A stretch of 64,000 nucleotides of DNA from Acidovorax_G lacteus (GTDB lineage: Bacteria > Pseudomonadota > Gammaproteobacteria > Burkholderiales > Burkholderiaceae_C): contig NZ_BAABEX010000013.1 of NCBI RefSeq assembly GCF_039540375.1, positions 186,001 through 250,000 on the forward strand, read 5' to 3'. Positions within the stretch are counted from its first letter, which is position 1. Each line of letters opens with the position of its first letter. The translations under genes were made by a program, and so were the position numbers. Below are positions 16,724 through 25,600 of the stretch, in pieces. The notes below the pieces were generated by a model. It worked only from the letters and a program-made list of their open reading frames with translations, made no database searches and was not told the origin of the DNA.

Positions 16724-17971
16724 TCAGCGGTAGCTGCGCGCGTCCTCGATCACCTTGCCGTCGTTGGGCAGCGTGCCGGGCAGGACCATCTCCACCTCGC
16801 CGCGCAGTTTGGTCACATCGCGGATCGCATCGGCGATTTGCAGCGCCAGGCCTTCGGCGGTTTCGCGGGTTTCGACGCGCAGCACCATCTGGTCATTGGC
16901 CATCTCGCCGCTCACCACCAGGCGGGCCCGCAGCACCTGCGGAAAGCGCCGCGCAATCGTGGCCACCTGGCCCGGGTGCACAAACATGCCGCGCACCTTG
17001 GTGGTCTGGTCGGCCCGGCCCATCCAGCCCTTGATGCGGGTGTTGCTGCGGCCGGTGGGGCAGGTGCCCGGCAGCACGGCCGACAGGTCGCCCGTGCCAA
17101 AGCGGATCAGCGGGTAGTCGCGGTTCAGCGTGGTCACCACGAGTTCGCCCACTTCCCCCTCGGGCACCGGGTCGCCGGTGCCCGGGCGGACGATCTCGAC
17201 GATCACGCCCTCGTCCAGCACCAGGCCTTCGCGGGCGCTGGTTTCGTAGGCGATCAGCCCCAGATCGGCCGTTGCATAGCACTGGTAGCCCGCGATGCCG
17301 CGCTCGGCAAACCAGTCGCGCAGCGATGGCGGAAAGGCCTCGCCCGAGACCAGCGCCTTGGTCAGGCTGGGCAGGGCCACGCCGAGTTCGGCCGCCTTTT
17401 CCACCAGGATCTTGAGGAAGCTGGGGGTGCCGATGTAGCCCGCGGGCCGCAGTTCGGCCATGGCCTGTACCTGCTGCTCGCTTTGGCCCGTGCCGCCGGG
17501 GAACACCGAGCAGCCGATGGCATGCGCTCCGGTTTCCATCATCGAGCCAGCGGGCACGAAGTGGTAGGAAAAGCTGTTGTGGATCAGCTCCCCCGGCCGG
17601 AAGCCCGCCGCATAGATGGCACGGGCCATGCGCCAGTAATCGCGGCGCGTTCCCTCGGGCTCGTAGATCGTGCCCGGGCTGGCGAACACGCGAGGCATCG
17701 CGGCGCCGAATCCAATGGCGCTGAAGCCGCCGAAGGGGCTGGTCGCGCGGTGGGCCTGCTGCCGCTCCAGCAGTTCGTACTTGCGGGTGACGGGCAGGCG
17801 TGCCAGGGCCTCGCGGCTGCTGACCGCGGTCGGGTCCACGCTGGCGAGGATTTCGGCAAATGCCGGAGACGCCGCGCGGGCGTGCGCCACCTGGGCGGGT
17901 AGGGCTGCCAGGAGTTCGGCTTCACGCTGGTCGGGGCTGCGCGTTTCCAGGTCGTCGTAGAACGTGGTCAT
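16724..17971 (-). CDS. Phenylacetate-CoA ligase-like AMP-forming enzyme
   Basis: A 415-residue member of the PaaK/adenylate-forming family, which activates carboxylic acids as CoA thioesters. Recognisable parts are CYATADLGLIAYE (adenine site), EGEVGELVVTTLNRDYPLIRFGTGDL and the C-terminal KGWMGRADQTTKVRGMFVHPGQV. The canonical Ser/Thr-rich P-loop near residue 100 is replaced by FASPGTIYEPEG, so catalysis may be altered. It is the last gene of an operon with an ABC transporter and a second acyl-CoA ligase, pointing to activation of the imported acid. Aromatic versus aliphatic substrate cannot be decided. Confidence 0.82.
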   Translation of the reverse strand: MTTFYDDLETRSPDQREAELLAALPAQVAHARAASPAFAEILASVDPTAVSSREALARLPVTRKYELLERQQAHRATSPFGGFSAIGFGAAMPRVFASPGTIYEPEGTRRDYWRMARAIYAAGFRPGELIHNSFSYHFVPAGSMMETGAHAIGCSVFPGGTGQSEQQVQAMAELRPAGYIGTPSFLKILVEKAAELGVALPSLTKALVSGEAFPPSLRDWFAERGIAGYQCYATADLGLIAYETSAREGLVLDEGVIVEIVRPGTGDPVPEGEVGELVVTTLNRDYPLIRFGTGDLSAVLPGTCPTGRSNTRIKGWMGRADQTTKVRGMFVHPGQVATIARRFPQVLRARLVVSGEMANDQMVLRVETRETAEGLALQIADAIRDVTKLRGEVEMVLPGTLPNDGKVIEDARSYR

Positions 17972-18092
17972 GCCCGGGGTTCCTCTGCGGTTGTCGGATG
18001 GAGTGGGCCCGGGGCGCCCGTACGAACGGGCGGCCAGGCGGTGGGTTCAGGAGAGACGGTGCGCGGTGCGCTCGATGCGCGCGCTGGCCATC

Positions 18093-18902
18093 TCAGGCCA
18101 GCCAGCGCTTGCGGCGCTTGTAGCTCTTGACGTCGCGGAAGCTCTTGCGCTCGCTGCCGCCCATACCGAGGTAGAACTCCTTGACGTCCTCGTTGCTGGC
18201 CAGGTCCGAAGCCGCGCCGTCCATCACGATGCGACCGCTTTCCATGATGTAGCCGTAGTCGGCGTACTTCAAGGCCATGTTGGTGTTCTGCTCGGCCAGC
18301 AGGAAGGTGACCTTCTCCTTGGTGTTGAGGTCTTTCACGATGTTGAACACCTCCTCGACGATCTGGGGCGCCAGGCCCATCGAGGGCTCGTCGAGCAGCA
18401 CCATGCTGGGGTTGGCCATGAGCGCGCGGCCGATGGCGCACATCTGCTGCTCGCCGCCCGAGGTGTAGGCCGCCTGGCTGGTGCGGCGCGTCTTGAGGCG
18501 CGGAAAGTAGTTGTAGACCTTCTCCAGATTGGCCGCGATCTCCCCCTTGTCGCTGCGCGTGTAGGAGCCGGTCATCAGGTTCTCTTCAATGGTCAGGTGG
18601 GCGAAGCAGTGGCGTCCTTCCATCACCTGCACCACCCCGCGCTTCACCAGGTCGGCGGGGGAGAGGTTTTCAATGCGCTCGCCGCGCAGCTCAATGCTGC
18701 CCTTGGTGACTTCGCCACGTTCGCCCTTGAGCAGGTTGGACACCGCCCGCAGCGTGGTCGTCTTGCCCGCGCCGTTGCCGCCCAGGATGGCGACGATGCC
18801 GCCCTCGGGCACCTGCAGCGAGACACCCTTGAGCACGAGGATCACGTGGTTGTAGATGACCTCGATGCCGTTGACGTTCAGAACGATTTTTTGAGAGTCC
18901 AT
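18093..18902 (-). CDS. livF: Branched-chain-type ABC transporter ATP-binding protein LivF
   Basis: A 269-residue ABC ATPase with Walker [12 protein letters not shown], signature SGGEQQMCAIGRALM and Walker B MVLLDEPSMGL. The close LivF likeness and the presence of LivGHM in the same operon identify it as one of the two ATPases of the transporter. It has a basic C-terminal tail (KSYKRRKRW) beyond the usual LivF end. The ATG ending at 18902 starts MDSQKIVLNVNGIEV. It lies after the binding protein gene, separated by 239 bp holding repeat copy B and a 17-bp inverted repeat. Confidence 0.93.
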   Translation of the reverse strand: MDSQKIVLNVNGIEVIYNHVILVLKGVSLQVPEGGIVAILGGNGAGKTTTLRAVSNLLKGERGEVTKGSIELRGERIENLSPADLVKRGVVQVMEGRHCFAHLTIEENLMTGSYTRSDKGEIAANLEKVYNYFPRLKTRRTSQAAYTSGGEQQMCAIGRALMANPSMVLLDEPSMGLAPQIVEEVFNIVKDLNTKEKVTFLLAEQNTNMALKYADYGYIMESGRIVMDGAASDLASNEDVKEFYLGMGGSERKSFRDVKSYKRRKRWLA

Positions 18903-18920
18903 GGTGTTGCCTTCGCTGTG

Positions 18921-18961
18921 CCAATCCAAAAAGTTGCTGCAGAGGCAACTCTTTGGATTGG
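18921..18961. repeat. 17-bp inverted repeat between binding-protein gene and livF
   Basis: Arms CCAATCCAAAAAGTTGC (18921-18937) and its complement at 18945-18961 with one mismatch and a 7-nt loop. It would form a strong hairpin 19 nt upstream of the livF start. It could lower livF expression relative to the binding protein or protect the upstream mRNA end. Confidence 0.8.
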
Positions 18962-19038
18962 CGGCTGCTCACAAAAATGGAGCAACCGCTTCGTCACCGG
19001 CCGTTGATACGGTCGCCGCCCAATGCCTGGGCCACCGT

Positions 19039-19131
19039 GCAAGGGCCGCCCCGCCGCACCGGTGGCGTCCCCCTTCCCGAATCGCGCAGCGATTCGAGAG
19101 AAGGGGGAAGGCGCGTCAGCGCCTCAGGGGG
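19039..19131 (-). repeat. Structured 93-bp intergenic repeat, copy B
   Basis: Same layout as copy A at 15374. Outer arms CCCCCTTC (19069-19076) and GAAGGGGG (19100-19107), inner arms CGAATCGC (19078-19085) and GCGATTCG (19089-19096), then a hairpin AGGCGC/GCGCCT. The inner stem differs from copy A on both arms in a compensating way. It begins 11 bp after the stop of the minus-strand binding-protein gene. Confidence 0.85.
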
Positions 19132-19141
19132 ATGTACCGAA

Positions 19142-20467
19142 TCACGACTGGCAGTCTTCCGGCGTGCGCGGCGTGAGCTTCTTCTCGGCGGCGTACTTGG
19201 CCGCGGTGGCCTTCACGAGCGGCTTGATGATCTGCTCGTCGGCCTGCAGCCAGTCGGAGGTGAACTTCCAGCCCTTGCCGTCCCAGGTGTGGATACGGGC
19301 CCAGGCGGCGCCCATGTGGTCGGTGCACGAGGTGCTGATCGGGCGCATCACACCTGCGAAGCCCAGCGCATCCAGCTTGGGTTGCGTGAGGTTCAGGTTC
19401 TCCAGGCCCCAGCGCACCTGCTCGCCGGTCATGACCTTGCCCTTGCCAAAGCGCTCTTGTGCTGCGCGGATGCCTTCAACGCCCAGCATGGCGCTCATGG
19501 CGCCGCGCATGTAGAGCACTTGGCCCACTTCGTCCTTCGGACCCGTGCCCTGGCCCTTGTCGTGCACCATGGCCAGAATGTCCTTGACCACCTTCGACTG
19601 CGGCTCGGCACCGTGCTGCATGGTCACGGCGTTGTAGCCCTTGGCGCCATCGGCCACATCCTTCACATCGGGCTCTGCGCCGGCCCACCACACGCCGTAC
19701 ATCTTCTCGCGCGGGTAGCCGGTGGCCTGGGCTTCCTTGATGGCGGTGGAGTTCATCACGCCCCAGCCCCACAGCACCACGTAGTCGGGGCGCGCTTGGC
19801 GAATCTGCAGCCAGGTCGCCTTCTGCTCCACACCGGGCGACGTGACGGGCAGCATCTGCAGGTCAAAGCCGTGCATCTTCGAGCGTTCCTGCAGCAGCGG
19901 GATCGGCTCCTTGCCAAACGGGCTGTCGTGGTAGATCAGGGCGATCTTCTTGCCCTTGAGCTTGTCCAGGCCGCCTTCCTTCTTGGCAATGGCCTGGATG
20001 ATCACGTCGCTGGCCACCCAGTAGGTGCCGGCGATCGGGAAGTTCCACTTGAACACCGAGCCGTCGGCGCTTTCCGAACGGCCGTAACCGATGGTCACCA
20101 CCGGAATCTTGTCGGCCGGGGCCTTTTCGGTAATGGCGAATGTAGCGCCCGTGGACAGCGGCTGCACGAAAGACGCACCCTTGCCCTTCAGGCGCTCGTA
20201 GCACTCCACGCTGCGGGCCGTGTCGTAGCCGGTTTCGCACTCTTCGAACGACAGCTTCACGCCGTTGATGCCGCCGCGGGCGTTGACGAGCTTGAGGTAG
20301 TCCACGAAGCCATTGGCCCAGGGCGCACCGTTGGGCGCGAATGGCCCGGTGCGGTAGGACAGCACGGGGATGTACTGCTCCTTGGCCTGGGCGTGGGCGC
20401 TGGTGGACAGCACGGACATGCCGGCGGCCAGGGCGGCCACGGCGATCACAACATTGCGAAGCTTCAT
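19142..20467 (-). CDS. ABC transporter substrate-binding protein of the liv operon
   Basis: A 441-residue periplasmic binding protein (Peripla_BP_6 type). The signal peptide is MKLRNVVIAVAALAAGMS to about AHA (residue 26); the mature part opens QYIPVLSYRTGPFAPNGAPW and continues with LIYHDSPFGKEPIPLLQER. Four scattered cysteines (for example FEECETGYD, SVECYERL, STSCTDH) may form disulfides. It is larger than typical LivJ and belongs to the version that travels with AMP-ligases in betaproteobacteria. It lies between livM (upstream) and livF. The ligand is probably a carboxylic acid later activated by the operon's ligases (inference). Confidence 0.9.
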   Translation of the reverse strand: MKLRNVVIAVAALAAGMSVLSTSAHAQAKEQYIPVLSYRTGPFAPNGAPWANGFVDYLKLVNARGGINGVKLSFEECETGYDTARSVECYERLKGKGASFVQPLSTGATFAITEKAPADKIPVVTIGYGRSESADGSVFKWNFPIAGTYWVASDVIIQAIAKKEGGLDKLKGKKIALIYHDSPFGKEPIPLLQERSKMHGFDLQMLPVTSPGVEQKATWLQIRQARPDYVVLWGWGVMNSTAIKEAQATGYPREKMYGVWWAGAEPDVKDVADGAKGYNAVTMQHGAEPQSKVVKDILAMVHDKGQGTGPKDEVGQVLYMRGAMSAMLGVEGIRAAQERFGKGKVMTGEQVRWGLENLNLTQPKLDALGFAGVMRPISTSCTDHMGAAWARIHTWDGKGWKFTSDWLQADEQIIKPLVKATAAKYAAEKKLTPRTPEDCQS

Positions 20468-20603
20468 GGTTGTCTCCGGTGGGTTAAAAGTTGAAGCGTG
20501 AGGGGCTTTGGGCTTTTCATTCAACGTACAAACGGTGCGCAGCGCATCGGTGTAAGCGAGCAAGCCTCTGTGGGTATCGCGGGGTGTGCGCGTGTGGAGG
20601 GAA

Positions 20604-21680
20604 TCAGTGCGGGAAGGGCCACAGGCGCAGCTTCTGCTTGGCGATGGACCAGAGCTTGGCAAGGCCATGCGGCTCAACAATCAGGAACCACACGATCAGC
20701 GCGCCAAAGATCATGAATTCGGCGTGCACGATGGCGGCCGTGGAGATGGTCAGGCCGAACAGCCCGGCCAGCGCCGGCAGGAACTGGTTGAGCGCAATCG
20801 GCAGCACCACGATGAACGCAGCGCCAAAGAAGCTGCCCATGATGGAGCCCAGTCCGCCGATGATCACCATGAACAGCAGGCGGAAGGACATGTCCACCGA
20901 GAACGCGCCCGGCTCCCAGGAGCCCAGGTACACGAAGGCCCAGAGCGCGCCTGCCACACCGATGATGAAGGAGCTCACGGCAAACGCGCTGAGCTTGGCG
21001 TACATGGGGCGAATGCCGATCACTGACGCGGCCACGTCCATGTCGCGGATGGCCATCCACTCACGGCCGATCGCGCCGCGCACCAGGTTCTTGGCCAGCA
21101 GAGCCATCACCACCAGCACGGACAAGCAGAACAGATACTTGCTGGTGGCGGTGTCGATCGGCAGACCAAACACCTGCAGGTTGGCAACCGAGACCGACCC
21201 CGATGGCGTGTCCAGCGTGAACCACTTGATGCGCAGAAACATCCAGTCGGCGAAGAACTGTGCGGCCAGTGTGGCCACGGCCAGGTACAGCCCCTTGACG
21301 CGCAGGCTGGGCAACCCGAACAGGATGCCGAAGAACGTGGCGCACAGCCCACCCAGCAGCAAAGCAGGAATCAGGGGCAAGCCATCCAGGCGCACGAAGA
21401 AGTTGTAGGCCCCGTATGCGCCGACAGCCATGAAGGCGCCCGAGCCCAGCGAGATCTGGCCGCAGTAGCCCACGAGGATGTTCACTCCGAGGGCTGCCAG
21501 CGACATGATCACCAGCGGGATCAGGATGGCGCGGAAGAGGTAGTCGCTGGCCAGCATGGGCACAGCGATGAACGCCACGGCCAGCAGCAGCGCAATGGCG
21601 ATGCGGTCCTGTGCGATCGGAAAGATCTGCTGGTCGGCCCGGTAGCTGGTCTTGAACTGGCCGTTTTCGCGGTAGATCAT
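20604..21680 (-). CDS. livM: Branched-chain-type ABC transporter permease LivM
   Basis: A 358-residue inner-membrane permease with about nine to ten hydrophobic segments and the LivM motif NILVGYCGQISLGSGAFMAVGAYG. The EAA-like loop region includes GREWMAIRDMDVAASVIGI. The N-terminus has a longer cytoplasmic stretch (about 25 residues) than usual. It starts 27 bp after livH and partners LivH in the channel. Confidence 0.95.
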   Translation of the reverse strand: MIYRENGQFKTSYRADQQIFPIAQDRIAIALLLAVAFIAVPMLASDYLFRAILIPLVIMSLAALGVNILVGYCGQISLGSGAFMAVGAYGAYNFFVRLDGLPLIPALLLGGLCATFFGILFGLPSLRVKGLYLAVATLAAQFFADWMFLRIKWFTLDTPSGSVSVANLQVFGLPIDTATSKYLFCLSVLVVMALLAKNLVRGAIGREWMAIRDMDVAASVIGIRPMYAKLSAFAVSSFIIGVAGALWAFVYLGSWEPGAFSVDMSFRLLFMVIIGGLGSIMGSFFGAAFIVVLPIALNQFLPALAGLFGLTISTAAIVHAEFMIFGALIVWFLIVEPHGLAKLWSIAKQKLRLWPFPH

Positions 21681-21707
21681 GAAAGTCTCCTGTGTTCTTG
21701 TTCTGCG

Positions 21708-22637
21708 TTAGACGCGATCGATGATCTTTTCCCCGAAGAGACCTTGGGGTCTGAACAGCAGGAACACCAGCGCCAGTGCGTAGGCAAACCAGATTTCAAT
21801 GCCACCGCCGACGTAGGGGCCGAGGTACACCTCGGAGAGCTTTTCGCCCACGCCGATGATCAGTCCGCCGATGATGGCGCCGGGTACCGAGGTCAGACCA
21901 CCCAGAATGACCACCGGCAGTGCCCGCAGCGCCACCGTGGCCAGTGAGAACTGCACCCCCAGCTTGCTGCCCCAGATCATCCCGGCCACCAACGCCACGA
22001 CACCCGCCACGCACCAAACGATGACCCAGATGCGGTTGAGCGGGATCCCGATGGACTGGGCCGCCTGGTGGTCGTCGGCCACGGCGCGCAGCGCGCGGCC
22101 GGTGCTGGTCTTCTGGAAGAAGATGGACAGGGCCACCACCAGCGTGGCGGCAATCGCGGCGGCGATCACGTCTTCCTTGTTGATCAGGATGCCGCCCTGA
22201 AAGACGTTCTCGAACGCGAACATCGGATCCTTGGGCATACCGATGTCGATCTTGTAGATGTCGCTGCCGAAGATCGTCTGGCCCACACCTTCGAGGAAGT
22301 AGGTGATGCCCAGCGTGGCCATGAGCAGCGTGGCGCCTTCCTGGTTCACCAGATGGCGCAGCACCAGCCGCTCAATCAGCCAGGCCACGACAAACATCAC
22401 GGCCCCGGCCAGCACGAATGCGATCAGGTTGGCGACGATCTTGTTGTCGATGCCGATCCAACCTGGCACCCATTCGGCGAAGCGGGCCATGGCCAGAGCC
22501 GCGAACAGCACCATCGCGCCCTGGGCGAAGTTGAACACGCCAGAAGCCTTGTAAATCAGCACAAAGCCCAGCGCGACCAGCGAATACAGCATGCCCGCCA
22601 TGAGGCCGCCGATGAGGGTTTCGAGAAAGAATGCCAT
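21708..22637 (-). CDS. livH: Branched-chain-type ABC transporter permease LivH
   Basis: A 309-residue permease with the LivH features GGLMAGMLYSLVALGFVLIYKASGVFNFAQG at the N-terminus and AVADDHQAAQSIGIPLNRI in the coupling loop. About eight membrane segments are visible. It lies 16 bp after livG in the operon. Confidence 0.95.
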   Translation of the reverse strand: MAFFLETLIGGLMAGMLYSLVALGFVLIYKASGVFNFAQGAMVLFAALAMARFAEWVPGWIGIDNKIVANLIAFVLAGAVMFVVAWLIERLVLRHLVNQEGATLLMATLGITYFLEGVGQTIFGSDIYKIDIGMPKDPMFAFENVFQGGILINKEDVIAAAIAATLVVALSIFFQKTSTGRALRAVADDHQAAQSIGIPLNRIWVIVWCVAGVVALVAGMIWGSKLGVQFSLATVALRALPVVILGGLTSVPGAIIGGLIIGVGEKLSEVYLGPYVGGGIEIWFAYALALVFLLFRPQGLFGEKIIDRV

Positions 22638-22653
22638 GGGGTTCTCCGTGCGG

Positions 22654-23439
22654 TCAGTGCGAGGTGCCCAGGTAGGCCCGGATCACGTCTTCATTGCTGC
22701 GCACCTCGTCGGGGGTGCCGTCGCCGATCTTCTTGCCGTAGTCGAGCACCACGACGCGATCGGAGATGTCCATCACCACGCCCATGTCGTGCTCGATCAG
22801 CACGATGGTGGTGCCGAACTCGTCGTTCACGTCGAGGATGAAGCGGCACATGTCCTGCTTTTCTTCGACGTTCATGCCCGCCATCGGCTCGTCCAGCAGC
22901 AGCACCTGCGGCTCCATGGCCAGCGCCCGGCCGAGGTCCACACGCTTTTGAAGACCGTAGGGCAACTGGCCCACAGGCGTCTTGCGGAAGGCCTGGATTT
23001 CAAGGAAGTCGATGATGCGTTCGACTTTTTCGCGGTGCGCGATCTCTTCCCGTTCTGCCGGCCCCCAGCGAAGCGCCTGCAGGAACAGGTTGCTTTTGAT
23101 CTTGAGGTTGCGGCCGGTCATGATGTTGTCGATCACGCTCATGCCCTTGAACAGCGCCAGGTTCTGGAAGGTGCGCGCCACGCCCATCTCGGCCACCTGG
23201 CGCGAGTTCATGTGTGCAAAGGTCTTGCCACGGAACATGATCGAGCCTTCAGACGGCGTGTACACGCCGTTGATGCAGTTGAGCATGGAACTCTTGCCTG
23301 CGCCATTGGGGCCGATGATCGCGCGGATCTCGTGCTCGCGAACGTTGAAGCTGATGTCGGTGAGCGCCTTGACGCCGCCGAACCTGAGGCTGATGTTCTT
23401 GACGTCGAGGATGACGTCACCGATCTTCTTGGAGGTCAT
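22654..23439 (-). CDS. livG: Branched-chain-type ABC transporter ATP-binding protein LivG
   Basis: A 261-residue ABC ATPase. Walker A GPNGAGKSSML, Q-loop region ARTFQNLALFKGM, a divergent signature LPYGLQKRVDLGRALAMEP, and Walker B VLLLDEPMAGMN. The first 20 residues (KKIGDVILDVKNISLRFGG) begin the domain directly. It lies 22 bp after the acyl-CoA synthetase gene. The signature motif lacks the usual SGG, as in many LivG proteins. Confidence 0.94.
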   Translation of the reverse strand: MTSKKIGDVILDVKNISLRFGGVKALTDISFNVREHEIRAIIGPNGAGKSSMLNCINGVYTPSEGSIMFRGKTFAHMNSRQVAEMGVARTFQNLALFKGMSVIDNIMTGRNLKIKSNLFLQALRWGPAEREEIAHREKVERIIDFLEIQAFRKTPVGQLPYGLQKRVDLGRALAMEPQVLLLDEPMAGMNVEEKQDMCRFILDVNDEFGTTIVLIEHDMGVVMDISDRVVVLDYGKKIGDGTPDEVRSNEDVIRAYLGTSH

Positions 23440-23461
23440 GGATGCGGGTCCCCGGGGGTGG

Positions 23462-25408
23462 TCAGGCGGCGTTCTGCACCGGCGCGAAGGTCTTGGCGTC
23501 CGACAGCTTCAGCGTGGCGCTCACGCTGCCAGTGCGGCCGTCCTCGAACTTGACCTGTGTCTCGATGTACTGCTCGCTGCGGCCTGCGTACAAGGCCTCG
23601 ACGAGCACGCCATACTTTTCAGCAATGAAGCCTCGGCGGACCTTGTTGGTGCGCGTGAGTTCGCCGTCGTCGGCATCCAACTCCTTGTGCAGCACCAGGA
23701 AGCGATGGATCTGGCTGCCAGCGAGCATCGCGTCCGCTGCAAGGTCGGCATTGACCTTCTCCACGCAGTCGCGGATGAGTTCGTAGACCTCAGGCTTTCC
23801 GGCCAGGTCGGTGTAACCGGCATAGGGCAGGTTGCGGCGCTCGGCCCAGTTGCCCACTGCGTCGAAGTCGATGTTGAGCATCACGCACACGCGGTCACGG
23901 CCATCGCCCAGGGCCACCGCTTCCTTGATGTGCGGGAAGAACTTCAGCTTGTTCTCCACGTACTTCGGAGCGAACATCGCACCATCGTTGGCGCCTCCCT
24001 TGAGTCGGCCTACGTCTTTCACGCGGTCGATGATCTTGAGGTGTCCGTGTGCATCCAGGAAGCCAGCATCGCTGGTGTGATACCAGCCATCGGCGGTGAG
24101 CACCTCTGCCGTGGCCTTGGGGTTCTTGTAATACTCCTTGAGCAGCCCGGGCGACTTGACCAGGATCTCGCCGTTGTCGGCGAGCTTGATCTCCACACCC
24201 TTGCAAGGCACGCCCACCGTATCGGCGCGTGCTTCGTGATCAGGCTGCAGGCATACGAACACCGCGGTTTCGGTGGAGCCGTAGAGCTGCTTGAGGTTGA
24301 TGCCGATGGAGCGGTAGAACGTGAACAGATCGGGACCGATGGCCTCGCCTGCCGTGTAGGCCACGCGCACCCGTGAGAACCCGAGGGTGTTGCGCAGCGG
24401 GCCATACACCAGCAGGTCTCCCAGCGCGTACTTCATGCGGTCTAGAAGACCCACCGACTGACCATCCATCAGCGCCGGGCCCACCCGCCGTGCCACGGCC
24501 ATGCAGGCATGGAACATCTTGCGTTTGAGCAGACCTGCGTCTTCCATTCGAATCATCACGCTGGTCAGCAGGCCTTCGAAAACCCGTGGTGGCGCAAAGT
24601 AGTAGGTGGGGCCCACCTCCTTGAGGTCGATAGTGACCGTGCTGGCCGATTCGGGGCAGTTCACGACATAGCCACATGCCAGCCACTGTGCGTACGAGAA
24701 GATGTTCTGGCCGATCCATGCCGGCGGCAGATAGGCAAGCACTTCTTCGCCGCTGGTCAAGCGGTCGAACTCGGCCCCTGCTGCCGCCCGGTCTAGCAGC
24801 GTGGCATGGGTATGCACCACGCCTTTGGGATTGCCTGTAGTGCCAGACGTGAAGAACATGGCCGCCACATCGCCAGGGGCTGCCTTGCCCACCTCGTCTC
24901 GGAACCACTGGGGATGCTGGCGGACGAAGGCCTGTCCGTTTGCGATGAGCGCGTCCAAGGACGCAAGTCCCTGTTCGTTGTAGTTGCGCAGTCCACGCGG
25001 GTCATCAAAGTAGATATTCGAGACCTGCGGGCATTGCTCGCGGATTTCGAGCATTTTGTCCACTTGCTCCTGGTCTTCCACCAGGCAAAAGCGCACCTCT
25101 GCGTTGTTGAGCGGGAAGATGCATTCGGCTGCTACGGCATCTTGGTACAGCGGAACGGGAATGGCCCCCAAGGCCTGTGCGGCGAGCATGGTGGCGTACA
25201 GGCGCGGGCGGTTCGCACCGATCACGACCATGTGCTCATGCCGCTTCAGGCCGGCCTGGTGAAGGCCCGCGGCTACGTGCTCGACGAGCAGCGCCAGTTC
25301 GGCCCAGGTATGTGTCTGCCAGATGCCATATTCTTTTTCGCGCAAGGCTGCCGCGGTCGGGCGCTCGGCAGCGTGCTTGAGCAGCAGTTGCGGGAACGTG
25401 GTCTTCAT
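23462..25408 (-). CDS. AMP-forming acyl-CoA synthetase (long-chain type)
   Basis: A 648-residue acyl-CoA ligase, first gene of the liv operon. Motifs in order: P-loop MFFTSGTTGNPKGVVHTHA near residue 195, YGSTETAVFVC near 340 (adenine site), and DGWYHTSDAGFLDAHGHLKI plus DRVKDVGRLKGG near 440-470 (hinge and ribose site). It makes acyl-CoA from a free acid, ATP and CoA in the cytoplasm, probably trapping the acid brought in by the transporter. The ATG ending at 25408 has AGGAA upstream. A TGTC-N8-GACA element lies about 100 bp upstream. Confidence 0.9.
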   Translation of the reverse strand: MKTTFPQLLLKHAAERPTAAALREKEYGIWQTHTWAELALLVEHVAAGLHQAGLKRHEHMVVIGANRPRLYATMLAAQALGAIPVPLYQDAVAAECIFPLNNAEVRFCLVEDQEQVDKMLEIREQCPQVSNIYFDDPRGLRNYNEQGLASLDALIANGQAFVRQHPQWFRDEVGKAAPGDVAAMFFTSGTTGNPKGVVHTHATLLDRAAAGAEFDRLTSGEEVLAYLPPAWIGQNIFSYAQWLACGYVVNCPESASTVTIDLKEVGPTYYFAPPRVFEGLLTSVMIRMEDAGLLKRKMFHACMAVARRVGPALMDGQSVGLLDRMKYALGDLLVYGPLRNTLGFSRVRVAYTAGEAIGPDLFTFYRSIGINLKQLYGSTETAVFVCLQPDHEARADTVGVPCKGVEIKLADNGEILVKSPGLLKEYYKNPKATAEVLTADGWYHTSDAGFLDAHGHLKIIDRVKDVGRLKGGANDGAMFAPKYVENKLKFFPHIKEAVALGDGRDRVCVMLNIDFDAVGNWAERRNLPYAGYTDLAGKPEVYELIRDCVEKVNADLAADAMLAGSQIHRFLVLHKELDADDGELTRTNKVRRGFIAEKYGVLVEALYAGRSEQYIETQVKFEDGRTGSVSATLKLSDAKTFAPVQNAA

Positions 25409-25507
25409 TCCGGTTCCTAGTGAAGTGAGAGGGACAATCGGGTGGCAGCCCGGCACGCGGCATACCAGCCACGCGTTCATTGAATGCTAGGGGTGACTTT
25501 GACGTCG

Positions 25508-25529
25508 ATCTGTCTTTGCGACGACAATT
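25508..25529. promoter_or_regulatory. Candidate Crp/Fnr-family operator upstream of acyl-CoA synthetase operon
   Basis: A 22-bp segment identical, bar one base, to one at 26863-26884. Its core is TGTC-N8-GACA (25511-25526), a 16-bp dyad with the spacing of CRP-family sites. The regulator gene at 26942 encodes a Crp/Fnr protein. Binding is inferred from repetition and placement. Confidence 0.7.
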
Positions 25530-25600
25530 TCCGGGTTAGTCCTCGTCAGGTAAAACCCTGTGCTGTCGTGTGGGTACGTGCAAGCGGTGTGTAAGCCGCG

